The translations under genes were made by a program, and so were the position numbers. Under the pieces are notes generated by a model. It made no database searches. It saw nothing but the letters and a program-made list of their open reading frames with translations, and had not been told where the DNA came from. Shown here piece by piece: positions 1 through 6,490 of a DNA stretch of 8,145 bases (positions within the stretch are counted from its first letter, which is position 1; the number at the start of each line of letters is the position of its first letter). Origin of the DNA: Candidatus Bipolaricaulota bacterium (lineage in GTDB: Bacteria > Bipolaricaulota > Bipolaricaulia > Bipolaricaulales > Bipolaricaulaceae); contig JAGGWU010000131.1 in NCBI GenBank assembly GCA_021163465.1, positions 1 through 8,145 on the forward strand. Reading direction: 5' to 3'.

Positions 1-74
1 ATCCCCACCCCCACCACCCCGGGGAGCCGGAGGAGCTCTTCGCGATGGCGTGCCAATACCTCCTGGGCCTTCAT
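1..74 (-). CDS. Unidentified protein, N-terminal 24 codons only
   Basis: An ATG at 74-72 overlaps the murF stop codon as ATGA, and a GGAGG lies about 10 nt upstream inside the murF 3' end, so this is very likely a translationally coupled operon gene. The frame stays open to the window edge. The visible peptide has a charged helix-like start (MKAQEVLARHREELL) followed by LPGVVGVG. A short helix leading into a 'LPGVVGVG' strand is a start I associate with uncharacterised proteins, some with trypsin-like peptidase domains, but 24 residues cannot support a function. It has no signal peptide or membrane segment and so does not look like MraY, which often follows murF. Existence of the gene is likely; identity is unknown. 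Confidence 0.6.
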   Translation of the reverse strand, partial: MKAQEVLARHREELLRLPGVVGVG

Positions 75-1417
75 TCCCGCAGCGCCTCCACGGCCCGCTC
101 CAGGGCCATCCCCCGGGAGCCCTTTATCAGGAGCAACGTGGGGGACCCCCGCAGGGCCTCCCGTATCCTGGGGAGGAGTTGATCAAGGTCCTCCGCTGCG
201 TCGCCTTCCCCATTCCAATGGGAGAAGGCCCGGGACGCCCGGGGGCCCACGGCGAACAACATGTCTACCCCTACTCGGGCCGCGTATTCCACCACCTCGC
301 GGTGGTAGCGATCCTCTTCCGGACGCAGCTCCAGCATGTCCCCGAAGAGGAAAGCCCGTCGCCGGGCCGGGAGGGCCAAGGACATCAGGACCTCCAACGC
401 GGCCTTGACGGTGGGGGGACTGGCGTTGTAGCAGTCGTCCAGGATCCATCCGAACCAGGTAGGGATGAGGTGGAGCCGGTGGGGCAGGGGCTCCACCTCC
501 GCGAGGGCCGGGACCGCCGCCTCCAGGGGTACGCCCATGGCCCAGGCCAAAGCCAGTGCCCCACAGGCGAGCACGGCCACATGCTCCCCCAGAAGCTTCA
601 GCCGGACCTTGTAAGAGCCGGCGGGGCTGTGGAGGGTGAACCTCACCCCTTGGGGATCGTGGGCCACGATTTGGGCAGGAAAAAAATCGGCCTCGGGGCT
701 CGTTCCGAATCGCAGGCAAAGGGCCTGACACAATTCCACGCGGCGGAGCTCGTGGTAGTCCCATGCCAGGGCGAGGATCCCCTCCTCGGGCAGACATTGG
801 GCGAGCTCCCATTCCGCTTCCACCACGTCCGCCAGCGTCCCCACCGTTTCCAGATGTTCCTCCCCGATCCCGGTGATGATCCCGGCCCAGGGGTCCACCA
901 GCTCGCACAGGGCCCTTATGTCGCCCCGCTTGTTCATCCCCAGCTCGAAGATCGCCACTTCCGTCTCGTCGGGTACGGAGAGCATGGCGATGGGGACCCC
1001 GATCTCGGTGTTGTAGTTCCATGGGGTCCGATAAACCCGGAACCGGGTGCGGAGGGCCGCCGCCAAAAGCTCCTTGGTGGTGGTTTTGCCGAAGGAGCCC
1101 GCCACTCCCACCGTGGGGATGGCGAGCTGCCCCCGGCGCCACTTGGCCAACTCCCACAGGGCCCGCTCCACATCCTCCACCACGATCAGGTTGTGGCCGG
1201 CGCCGGGATCCCGGGCCACCAATGCCCCAACTGCCCCCTTGGAGAAGGCTTCCTCCACGAAGTCGTGGCCGTCGTGGCGCTTACCCACCAACGCCACGAA
1301 GAGATCCCCGGGACGCACGAGGCGGGAATCACAGCTTGCGCCCGAGGCCTTAAACGGCGGCCGGGGGCGGAGGACCTCCGCCCCCAATACCCTAGCCGCC
1401 TCCCTCAGATCCCACAT
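71..1417 (-). CDS. murF: UDP-N-acetylmuramoyl-tripeptide--D-alanyl-D-alanine ligase (MurF)
   Basis: Cytoplasmic ATP-dependent ligase that adds D-Ala-D-Ala to the UDP-MurNAc tripeptide, the last cytoplasmic step of the peptidoglycan precursor. The 448 residues show the usual three Mur domains. The N-terminal substrate domain has SCDSR at 28-32 and PGDLFVAL at 36-43. The central ATPase has P-loop GSFGKTTTK at 107-115, ELGMN at 158-162 and EEHLE around His188. The C-terminal domain has DDCYNASP at 327-334, GDMLEL at 359-364 and KGSRGM at 432-437. DDxYNAxP and KGSRGM favour MurF over MurC, D or E. The ATG at 1417 is chosen because GGGAGG lies 6 nt upstream; a TTG at 1438 would add 7 residues but includes that site. 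The gene overlaps the upstream peptidase gene by 26 nt. Oddity: Glu202 (in EAEWEL) replaces the usual carbamylated lysine of the AKxE motif. Length is normal for MurF. Confidence 0.95.
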   Translation of the reverse strand: MWDLREAARVLGAEVLRPRPPFKASGASCDSRLVRPGDLFVALVGKRHDGHDFVEEAFSKGAVGALVARDPGAGHNLIVVEDVERALWELAKWRRGQLAIPTVGVAGSFGKTTTKELLAAALRTRFRVYRTPWNYNTEIGVPIAMLSVPDETEVAIFELGMNKRGDIRALCELVDPWAGIITGIGEEHLETVGTLADVVEAEWELAQCLPEEGILALAWDYHELRRVELCQALCLRFGTSPEADFFPAQIVAHDPQGVRFTLHSPAGSYKVRLKLLGEHVAVLACGALALAWAMGVPLEAAVPALAEVEPLPHRLHLIPTWFGWILDDCYNASPPTVKAALEVLMSLALPARRRAFLFGDMLELRPEEDRYHREVVEYAARVGVDMLFAVGPRASRAFSHWNGEGDAAEDLDQLLPRIREALRGSPTLLLIKGSRGMALERAVEALRE

Positions 1418-3239
1418 CTTGTCCCTCCCCTTCACCAATCGGCGGTTCCCGGGAAGGACGAGGGGGTTCCTCCCGTACCAGAGGGATGAAGACCCGATCC
1501 TCGCCGTAAACGTACCGCATCCCCATCTGCTGGGAAACCGAATCCACCCCGTAAAGCAGGGATTGGCCTATCGCGTCCGACATGGGATCCAAGGCGAATA
1601 GCTCCACGGTGATGGTGTTGAAGGAGGGTATCCCTCCCAGGTAATCCAGGAGATCCTCGAGGGACTCGAATAAGGGGGGCTTTTCCCCGCTTTCCAAGGG
1701 TCGCGGTCCTCCATACGCCCGCAGCTCCACGTAATCGCCGTAGACGTCGGCAGGGATGGTGAGCTTTCCGTGAAGGGATTCGATCTCGCCGCGCCATGTG
1801 CGGACATAAAGGTCGAAGGAGACGGTCTCGCCAGGGGCGTAAGCGTCCTTCTCGGGCACAAGCCCCAGGATCTCCACCGCCCTCAACTCATCCACCGCCG
1901 TCACGGAGAGCTTTACCCCGGTTATCTCGGGGTCCTCGAACTCGTTGTACTCGAGGATCTTGTAGATCAGGGCGGCCTCCAGGGGGACCAAGGCCGCGAT
2001 ATCCTCGGTGGACAAGTAGACGTTCTGGCGCACGAAGGGCCAGGGCATGTTTTCCCCTTCGATGGTGAACCGCACCATGGCCGTCCCCTGGCCGATCCGA
2101 TCCAAGGTCCGGTCCATCGCCTCCAGGCCCGCGATGTAGAGGAGCAAAGGGCTAAGGCGCGGCTCATCCACCATGCGGCAGCGGAGGTATTCGGTGTGAA
2201 GCTCGGTGTGATCGGAGACATGGTAGAGGAGGTCCACCCCTCGGGGATCGAGGCCCACCACCCCGCCGATTCCGGCCCAGCGATCGGCGTAGATCCCCCC
2301 CACCGTCTCCTCCAACACCCCGAGCTTGAAGGGCGCGTCCAGGGCGGCGAAGGTGTCGATGATCCGTGCTTTGGTGAGGAAATAACGTGATCGGCCGGAA
2401 AAGAGGAAAGGATGTCCGAAGGCTACGAGATTATCCCCTTCCCTAAGGGTCACCGTACCCAGGGCGCCCAGCCGCAGGTCACCATCCACGAGCCCCACCC
2501 CCACAGGGGCGCCGGGGACGAAGTCCAGGGTCCGGGAAGGTGTCTGCTCGCCTCCGATGGGGGTCTGGAGGAACCTGGTGATCCCGTAGCTCCCCAGGCC
2601 CGCCACTTCGCGTTTCCAGGGGGGCAGGAACGCCCACAGGTAACCGAAGGCTGAAAAATCTTGGAAATCCAAGCCCTCGCGGAGGAACCCCAGTGCCCGA
2701 GAGGAAAACCCGCTGTAAATCACCGGTACGCTCACCGGCATGACGTATAGCACCCCATCCGCCAAAGTAGTAGGAGCTTTCTCCACGAACTCCACCCGCT
2801 CGATGGGCAAGCTCCCGTGGAACCCTCCCTCACTGTAAAGGCCCTGCTCCAACTCTTCCAAGATCTCGAGCATCGGTTCGATAGGGGTAACGAGGCCTAA
2901 GGGGCGTTCGGGTTCGGCCGCCCAGAGGGCGGTGCGCGACAACGCTCCGGCGAGCTTCCCTTCAAGATAAACGGGGCTCCCAGACATCCCCTGGGCGATC
3001 CCCCCGGAGCGCTCCACCGCGTCCCCATACGCCCGCACCACGATGAAATCATTCTCCACCCCGGGCTCATCGATTATCCCTACTACCTCCACCTCGAACC
3101 GGGAGATCTCGTCTCCGGCCACCACCGTGAGCCCGTAACCTTTCATCCCCACTTCAACATCCCCAAAGGGCAGGATCTCTTGGGCCCACATCTCGGTTGT
3201 AGCCGCAAGGATAACCGCCAAAATGAAAGCGTTCCTCAT
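1392..3239 (-). CDS. Exported SpoIVB-type (S55 family) serine peptidase-like protein
   Basis: A 615-residue protein with a signal peptide: MRNAFILAVILAATTEMWA, likely cut before Gln20. The domain FGDVEVGMKGYGLTVVAG at 25-42, SGGIAQGMSGSPVY at 78-91 and GLVTPIEPML at 115-124 is the hallmark of proteins annotated as SpoIVB peptidase S55 domain; Ser86 in GMSGSP is the expected nucleophile. A second conserved block, LVAFGHPF at 271-278, contains His276. The region from about 465 (APGETVSFDLYVRTWRGE) looks like a C-terminal beta domain, and the end is a Pro/Gly/Glu-rich tail. ATG at 3239 overlaps the sucC stop (ATGA), with AGGAGG 4 nt upstream, so it is coupled to sucC. In sporulating Bacillus, SpoIVB is a signalling protease; a sporulation role is not implied here. 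Function is probably periplasmic or cell-surface but unknown. Peptidase activity is inferred from motifs only. Confidence 0.85.
   Translation of the reverse strand: MRNAFILAVILAATTEMWAQEILPFGDVEVGMKGYGLTVVAGDEISRFEVEVVGIIDEPGVENDFIVVRAYGDAVERSGGIAQGMSGSPVYLEGKLAGALSRTALWAAEPERPLGLVTPIEPMLEILEELEQGLYSEGGFHGSLPIERVEFVEKAPTTLADGVLYVMPVSVPVIYSGFSSRALGFLREGLDFQDFSAFGYLWAFLPPWKREVAGLGSYGITRFLQTPIGGEQTPSRTLDFVPGAPVGVGLVDGDLRLGALGTVTLREGDNLVAFGHPFLFSGRSRYFLTKARIIDTFAALDAPFKLGVLEETVGGIYADRWAGIGGVVGLDPRGVDLLYHVSDHTELHTEYLRCRMVDEPRLSPLLLYIAGLEAMDRTLDRIGQGTAMVRFTIEGENMPWPFVRQNVYLSTEDIAALVPLEAALIYKILEYNEFEDPEITGVKLSVTAVDELRAVEILGLVPEKDAYAPGETVSFDLYVRTWRGEIESLHGKLTIPADVYGDYVELRAYGGPRPLESGEKPPLFESLEDLLDYLGGIPSFNTITVELFALDPMSDAIGQSLLYGVDSVSQQMGMRYVYGEDRVFIPLVREEPPRPSREPPIGEGEGQDVGSEGGG
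1424..1429 (-). promoter_or_regulatory. Ribosome binding site that decides the murF start
   Basis: On the minus strand GGGAGG is followed by GACAAG and then ATG at 1417, a 6-nt spacing. It lies inside the last codons of the upstream peptidase gene. This supports the ATG at 1417 rather than the in-frame TTG at 1438, which would place this purine tract inside the coding region. Confidence 0.7.
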
Positions 3240-4354
3240 CGTCCCTCCTCGGCCAGGGAAACCACAAGCTCGGCACCTTCCTCCATGGTCTCCACCGGTC
3301 GCACGCCGGCCTGGGAAAGGATCCGGCGCCCTTCCTCCTCGTTGGTGCCGGTGAGGCGTACCACGATGGGAACCCTGGTGCCCCCGGCCCCCTCGATCAG
3401 GCCACGGGCCACCTCATCACAGCGGGTGATCCCCCCGAAGACGTTCACGAACACCGCCCGTACCCGCTCGTCCCCGAGCACGAGCTCCACCGCGGCCCTG
3501 ACCCGCTCGGCCCGGGCTCCGCCCCCGATATCCAGGAAGCACGCGGGTTTTCCGCCGGCCTGGGAGACGAGGTCAAGGGTGGCCATCACCAACCCCGCCC
3601 CGTTCCCGATCACCCCGATGTCCCCTTCCAGACGCACGTATGAGAACCCGGCCTCCCGGGCGACGCGCTCGGTAGGATCTCCGGCAACCATCCCGAGCTC
3701 GGCGAACTTGGGATCGGGGGAGTGGTCCTCGTCGATGATCACCTTGGCATCCAGGGCCAGAAGTCCCGCCGGCGTCTCGGCCAGGGGGTTTATCTCCACC
3801 AAGGTGGCTTCATAATCACGGAAAAGTTCATAGAGCTTCAGAGCGATCCGTGAGAGGTCCTTACGGGGTCCGGGGGGAGCGATGCGAAAGAGGCGGCGCA
3901 GCCTGAAGGGAGAAGGTCCCTCCAAGGGGGGGATGTGTTCCCGGGCCACCGCCTCCGGTTTGATGCGCGCCACCTCCTCTATCTCCACTCCCCCCTCCGG
4001 GGAGTAGATCATCACCGGGGTACGGCGGGCCCGGTCGATGGTGATGCCCAAGTAGTGTTCGGCTCGGATCTCCACCGCCTCGGCCACGAGCAGGCGCTCG
4101 ACCTCGATCCCCTTGATCTCCGAGCCCAAAAGTTCCGCGGCGACCCGCTCGGCCTCTTGGGGCGAGGGGGCGATCCTTATTCCCCCAGCCTTCCCCCGCC
4201 CGCCTACCGGGACCTGGGCCTTCAGTACCACCGCGCTCCCGAGTCCCGCCGCCACCCGTCGGGCGGCGGCGGGGTCGTCCACCACTTCCCCACGGGGAAC
4301 CGGGATTCCGTACCGCTGGAATAACTCACGTCCTTGCCATTCCAGAAGCTTCAT
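3236..4354 (-). CDS. sucC: Succinyl-CoA synthetase (ADP-forming) beta subunit
   Basis: Nucleotide-binding subunit of the enzyme that interconverts succinyl-CoA and succinate with ATP or GTP formation, in the cytoplasm. The start MKLLEWQGRELFQRYGIPVPRG is the classic SucC N terminus. The ATP-grasp domain has GGRGKAGG at 51-58, EINPL at 187-191 and LDAK at 201-204, where Asn189 and Asp202 would bind metal. The C-terminal CoA-ligase domain has EGDIGVIGNGAGLVMATLD at 243-261, LDIGGGA at 274-280, VFGGITRCDEVA at 305-316 and LTGTNEEEG at 334-342. At 372 residues it is slightly shorter than the E. coli form (388), as in many thermophile and archaeal-type versions. ATG at 4354 has AGGAGG/GGGAGG just upstream. 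It heads the minus-strand operon and no sucD lies on either side. A malate-CoA ligase beta subunit is a less likely alternative, because the families are close. Confidence 0.93.
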   Translation of the reverse strand: MKLLEWQGRELFQRYGIPVPRGEVVDDPAAARRVAAGLGSAVVLKAQVPVGGRGKAGGIRIAPSPQEAERVAAELLGSEIKGIEVERLLVAEAVEIRAEHYLGITIDRARRTPVMIYSPEGGVEIEEVARIKPEAVAREHIPPLEGPSPFRLRRLFRIAPPGPRKDLSRIALKLYELFRDYEATLVEINPLAETPAGLLALDAKVIIDEDHSPDPKFAELGMVAGDPTERVAREAGFSYVRLEGDIGVIGNGAGLVMATLDLVSQAGGKPACFLDIGGGARAERVRAAVELVLGDERVRAVFVNVFGGITRCDEVARGLIEGAGGTRVPIVVRLTGTNEEEGRRILSQAGVRPVETMEEGAELVVSLAEEGR

Positions 4355-4374
4355 TTCCCTCCTCCCTTTGGCAA

Positions 4375-4404
4375 AGGATATCCCCTACCAACCTTCGCTA
4401 CCAA
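4375..4404 (-). promoter_or_regulatory. Candidate sucC operon promoter
   Basis: On the minus strand TTGGTA (4404-4399) is followed by 18 bp and TATCCT (4380-4375). Each matches the sigma-70-type consensus at about 4 of 6 positions. Transcription would start near 4368, giving a leader of about 14 nt that holds the AGGAGG. The match is weak and no other signal supports it apart from position. Confidence 0.35.
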
Positions 4405-4405
4405 C
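4385..4405. repeat. 8-bp direct repeat in the sucC-gyrB intergenic region
   Basis: CTACCAAC occurs at 4385-4392 and again at 4398-4405, separated by CTTCG, a 13-bp period. The first copy lies in the spacer and the second over the -35 of the candidate sucC promoter, where a repressor site could sit. Nothing identifies a binding protein, and a chance duplication is possible. Confidence 0.55.
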
Positions 4406-4441
4406 GGACAAACGGCCGCCCGAATGCGGCCATTTGCCGTT
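4403..4441. repeat. Imperfect inverted repeat between the divergent promoters
   Basis: The left arm 4403-4419 and right arm 4426-4441 pair as AACGG, one bulged A, CAAA, one mismatch, then GGCCGC, around the 6-nt loop CCGAAT. It lies just upstream of both the gyrB -35 (4445) and the candidate sucC -35. It would therefore act as DNA (operator or cruciform) rather than in either leader RNA, if those promoters are right. No T-tract follows, so it is not a typical intrinsic terminator. Confidence 0.6.
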
Positions 4442-4444
4442 CGT

Positions 4445-4473
4445 TTGCGGATTTTCGTCGCTTTTGATATACT
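4445..4473 (+). promoter_or_regulatory. gyrB promoter (extended -10)
   Basis: TTGCGG at 4445-4450, a 17-bp spacer and TATACT at 4468-4473 preceded by TGA form a good sigma-70-type promoter with an extended -10. The predicted start is near 4480, only about 13 nt before the ATG at 4493. The leader would thus begin in or at the AGGTGG that serves as the ribosome binding site. Confidence 0.65.
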
Positions 4474-4492
4474 GGGACGAGGTGGCTCCGAA

Positions 4493-6391
4493 ATGGCCGC
4501 ACATGAGTACGACGTCCATTCAATCAAGGTCCTGGAGGACATGGAGGCGGTGCGCCGCCGGCCGGGGATGTACATCGGCTCCACCGGCCCGGACGGCCTC
4601 CTTCACCTCATCTACGAGGTGGTGGACAACGCCGTGGACGAGCACCTGGCCGGCTACTGCGACGAGATCCGGGTGATCGTCAACGAGGACAAATCCATTA
4701 CCGTGCGCGACAACGGCCGCGGGATCCCGGTGGGGATACATCCTGAAGCCGGCATCAACACCGTGGAGCTGGTGATGACCACCCTCCACGCGGGGGGCAA
4801 ATTCGAGCGCGGGGGGTACAAGGTTTCGGGAGGGCTCCACGGGGTGGGGGTGTCCGTGGTGAACGCCCTCTCGGAGTGGCTGGAGGTAGAGGTACGGTGG
4901 AAGGACGGGAAGGTATATCGCCAGAGGTTCTCCCGCGGTCACAAGGTCACGGAGCTCGAAGTCGTGGGGGAGACCACGGAGACCGGGACCACGGTGAGGT
5001 TCCTGCCCGACCGGGAGATCTTCGGGGAGTTGCGCTATAACTTCACCAAGCTCGCGCAAAGGCTCCGGGAGCTTGCGTATCTCAACCCCGGCCTCACCAT
5101 CCACTTGGAGAACCGCATCACCGGCCTCAGCCGCACCTTCCGCTACAAAGGTGGGATCGTGTCCTTCGTGAAGGAACTCGCTACGGGGAAGGAACCGTTA
5201 CACAAGGATCCCATCCACCTCTCCGATTCCCGCCCCGATCGGGCGGTGGAGATCGCGATGCTTTTCACCAACGCCATCGACGAGGAGGTCTTCACCTTCG
5301 CCAACTGCATCAATACGAGGGAAGGGGGGTCCCATCTCACCGGCTTTCGGGCCGCCCTCACCCGGGTGATCAACGATTACGCCCGGGAAAAGAGGATGCT
5401 CTCCAAAAACGACGATAACCTCCCCGGGGAGGCGATCCGGGAGGGGCTCGTGGCCATCATCTCCGTGAAACTTCCCTCCCCGGAGTTCGAGGGCCAGACC
5501 AAGACGAGGTTGGGAAACCCCTGGGTCCGGACATATGTGGAGGAGGTGGTTCGGGAGCAGCTCTACCAGTATCTGGTCAAGAACCCCGGGGTGGCCCGGG
5601 CCATCATCGAGAAGTCCATCGCCGCCCACAAGGCCCGGCAGGCGGCGGCGAAGGCGCGTCAGCTGGTCAAGAGGAAGGGAGCCCTGGTGTCCCTCTCCCT
5701 TCCGGGGAAGCTCGCCGACTGCACCAGCGAGGATCCCACCAAAGCGGAGCTGTTCATCGTGGAGGGGGACTCGGCCGGGGGCTCGGCCAAGCAGGCCCGG
5801 GACCGCACCTTCCAGGCGATCCTCCCACTGCGGGGTAAGGTCCTCAACGTGGAGAAGGCGGGGCTCTCGAAGCTTTTGGATAACCAAGAGCTCCGGGCCA
5901 TCATCACCGCCCTGGGCACCGGCATCCGTGAGGAGTTCGATATCACCAAGCTCCGCTACCACAAGATCATCCTCCTCACCGACGCCGATATCGACGGTGC
6001 CCACATCCGGACCCTCCTTTTGACCTTCTTCTTCCGCAACCTTCGCCCCCTCATCGAGCAAGGCCACGTGTACATCGCCCAACCCCCCCTCTATAGCGTC
6101 CAGATGGGGAAGGAACGCGTTTACCTTTACTCGGAGGAGGAACTCGAGCGCTTCCGCCAAGAAGCGGACGGGAAGTACACCGTGCGGCGCTTCAAGGGCC
6201 TGGGCGAGATGAACCCCCGGGAGCTTTGGGAGACCACCATGAACCCCGAGACCCGGGTGCTGAAGAAGGTGACGGTCCGGGACGCCCTGGAAGCGGACGA
6301 GATCTTCTCCACCCTCATGGGTCCGGACGTATCCTTGCGGCGGGCCTTCATCCAGGAGAACGCCCACCGGGTGGCGGTGCTGGATATCTAA
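4493..6391 (+). CDS. gyrB: DNA gyrase subunit B
   Basis: ATPase and TOPRIM subunit of DNA gyrase, which introduces negative supercoils together with GyrA. The 632 residues fit the short GyrB type of about 640 found in many bacteria, without the E. coli-specific insert. The GHKL ATPase has RRRPGMYIG at 21-29, EVVDNAVDE at 42-50 with Asn46, DNGRGIP at 73-79 and GGLHGVGVSVVN at 113-124. The transducer loop QTKTRLGN at 335-342 carries Lys337. The TOPRIM domain has EGDSAGGSAKQARD at 424-437, PLRGKVLNVEKA at 445-456 and DADIDGAHI at 497-505, followed by FKGLGEMN at 567-574 and the C terminus ending VLDI. EGDSAGGSAKQ and NVEKA favour GyrB over ParE. ATG at 4493 is chosen because MAAHEYDVHSIKVLE matches family starts and GAGGTG lies about 8 nt upstream; the frame is open further upstream only into sucC. 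It seems monocistronic: own promoter, terminator directly after. gyrA is not adjacent. Confidence 0.97.
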   Translation: MAAHEYDVHSIKVLEDMEAVRRRPGMYIGSTGPDGLLHLIYEVVDNAVDEHLAGYCDEIRVIVNEDKSITVRDNGRGIPVGIHPEAGINTVELVMTTLHAGGKFERGGYKVSGGLHGVGVSVVNALSEWLEVEVRWKDGKVYRQRFSRGHKVTELEVVGETTETGTTVRFLPDREIFGELRYNFTKLAQRLRELAYLNPGLTIHLENRITGLSRTFRYKGGIVSFVKELATGKEPLHKDPIHLSDSRPDRAVEIAMLFTNAIDEEVFTFANCINTREGGSHLTGFRAALTRVINDYAREKRMLSKNDDNLPGEAIREGLVAIISVKLPSPEFEGQTKTRLGNPWVRTYVEEVVREQLYQYLVKNPGVARAIIEKSIAAHKARQAAAKARQLVKRKGALVSLSLPGKLADCTSEDPTKAELFIVEGDSAGGSAKQARDRTFQAILPLRGKVLNVEKAGLSKLLDNQELRAIITALGTGIREEFDITKLRYHKIILLTDADIDGAHIRTLLLTFFFRNLRPLIEQGHVYIAQPPLYSVQMGKERVYLYSEEELERFRQEADGKYTVRRFKGLGEMNPRELWETTMNPETRVLKKVTVRDALEADEIFSTLMGPDVSLRRAFIQENAHRVAVLDI

Positions 6392-6396
6392 GGCAC

Positions 6397-6434
6397 GGAA
6401 AACCTTCCCCGAATTCGGGGAAGGTTTTCCCCCT
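6397..6434 (+). terminator. Intrinsic terminator after gyrB, perfect palindrome
   Basis: Positions 6397-6430 read identically on both strands. The GC-rich stem CCTTCCCCG pairs with CGGGGAAGG around AATT, flanked by AAAA on the left and TTTT on the right, then a C/T-rich tail. It starts 5 nt after the gyrB stop. The A-tract on the left would let it work in both directions, although no gene converges on it here. The T-run is short (4). Confidence 0.85.
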
Positions 6435-6452
6435 CCTCTCAGCCCATCGGCC

Positions 6453-6458
6453 TACAAT
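6453..6458 (+). promoter_or_regulatory. Candidate -10 element for the barrel protein-murE unit
   Basis: TACAAT at 6453-6458 matches the -10 consensus at 5 of 6 positions and lies between the gyrB terminator and the next gene. No convincing -35 is seen 16-18 bp upstream, where the sequence is C/T-rich. A start near 6465 gives a 26-nt leader with a strong GGAGGT site at 6481-6486. Confidence 0.45.
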
Positions 6459-6490
6459 GGGCGTGATAAAGAACTCAGGTGGAGGTGCAT

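Noticed and set aside
1418..1438. TTG start giving MurF seven extra residues
   Set aside because: The GGGAGG ribosome binding site falls inside this extension, with ideal spacing to the ATG at 1417.
50..1489. Long plus-strand open frame (479 codons) opposite murF
   Set aside because: It lies antisense to a clearly recognised MurF. Its composition (very rich in Pro, Gly, His, Arg) is typical of a GC-rich shadow frame, and no motif is seen.
3180..4324. Plus-strand frames opposite sucC (3180-3815 and 3935-4324)
   Set aside because: Antisense to strongly conserved SucC motifs, with no initiation signal.
4334..4492. Upstream extension of gyrB by 53 codons
   Set aside because: It would run through the predicted promoter and inverted repeat and into sucC. 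The family N terminus and ribosome binding site support ATG at 4493.
5198..6367. Long minus-strand open frame (389 codons) opposite gyrB
   Set aside because: Antisense shadow of the conserved TOPRIM region of GyrB; GC-rich third positions keep stops rare. No ribosome binding site or motif.
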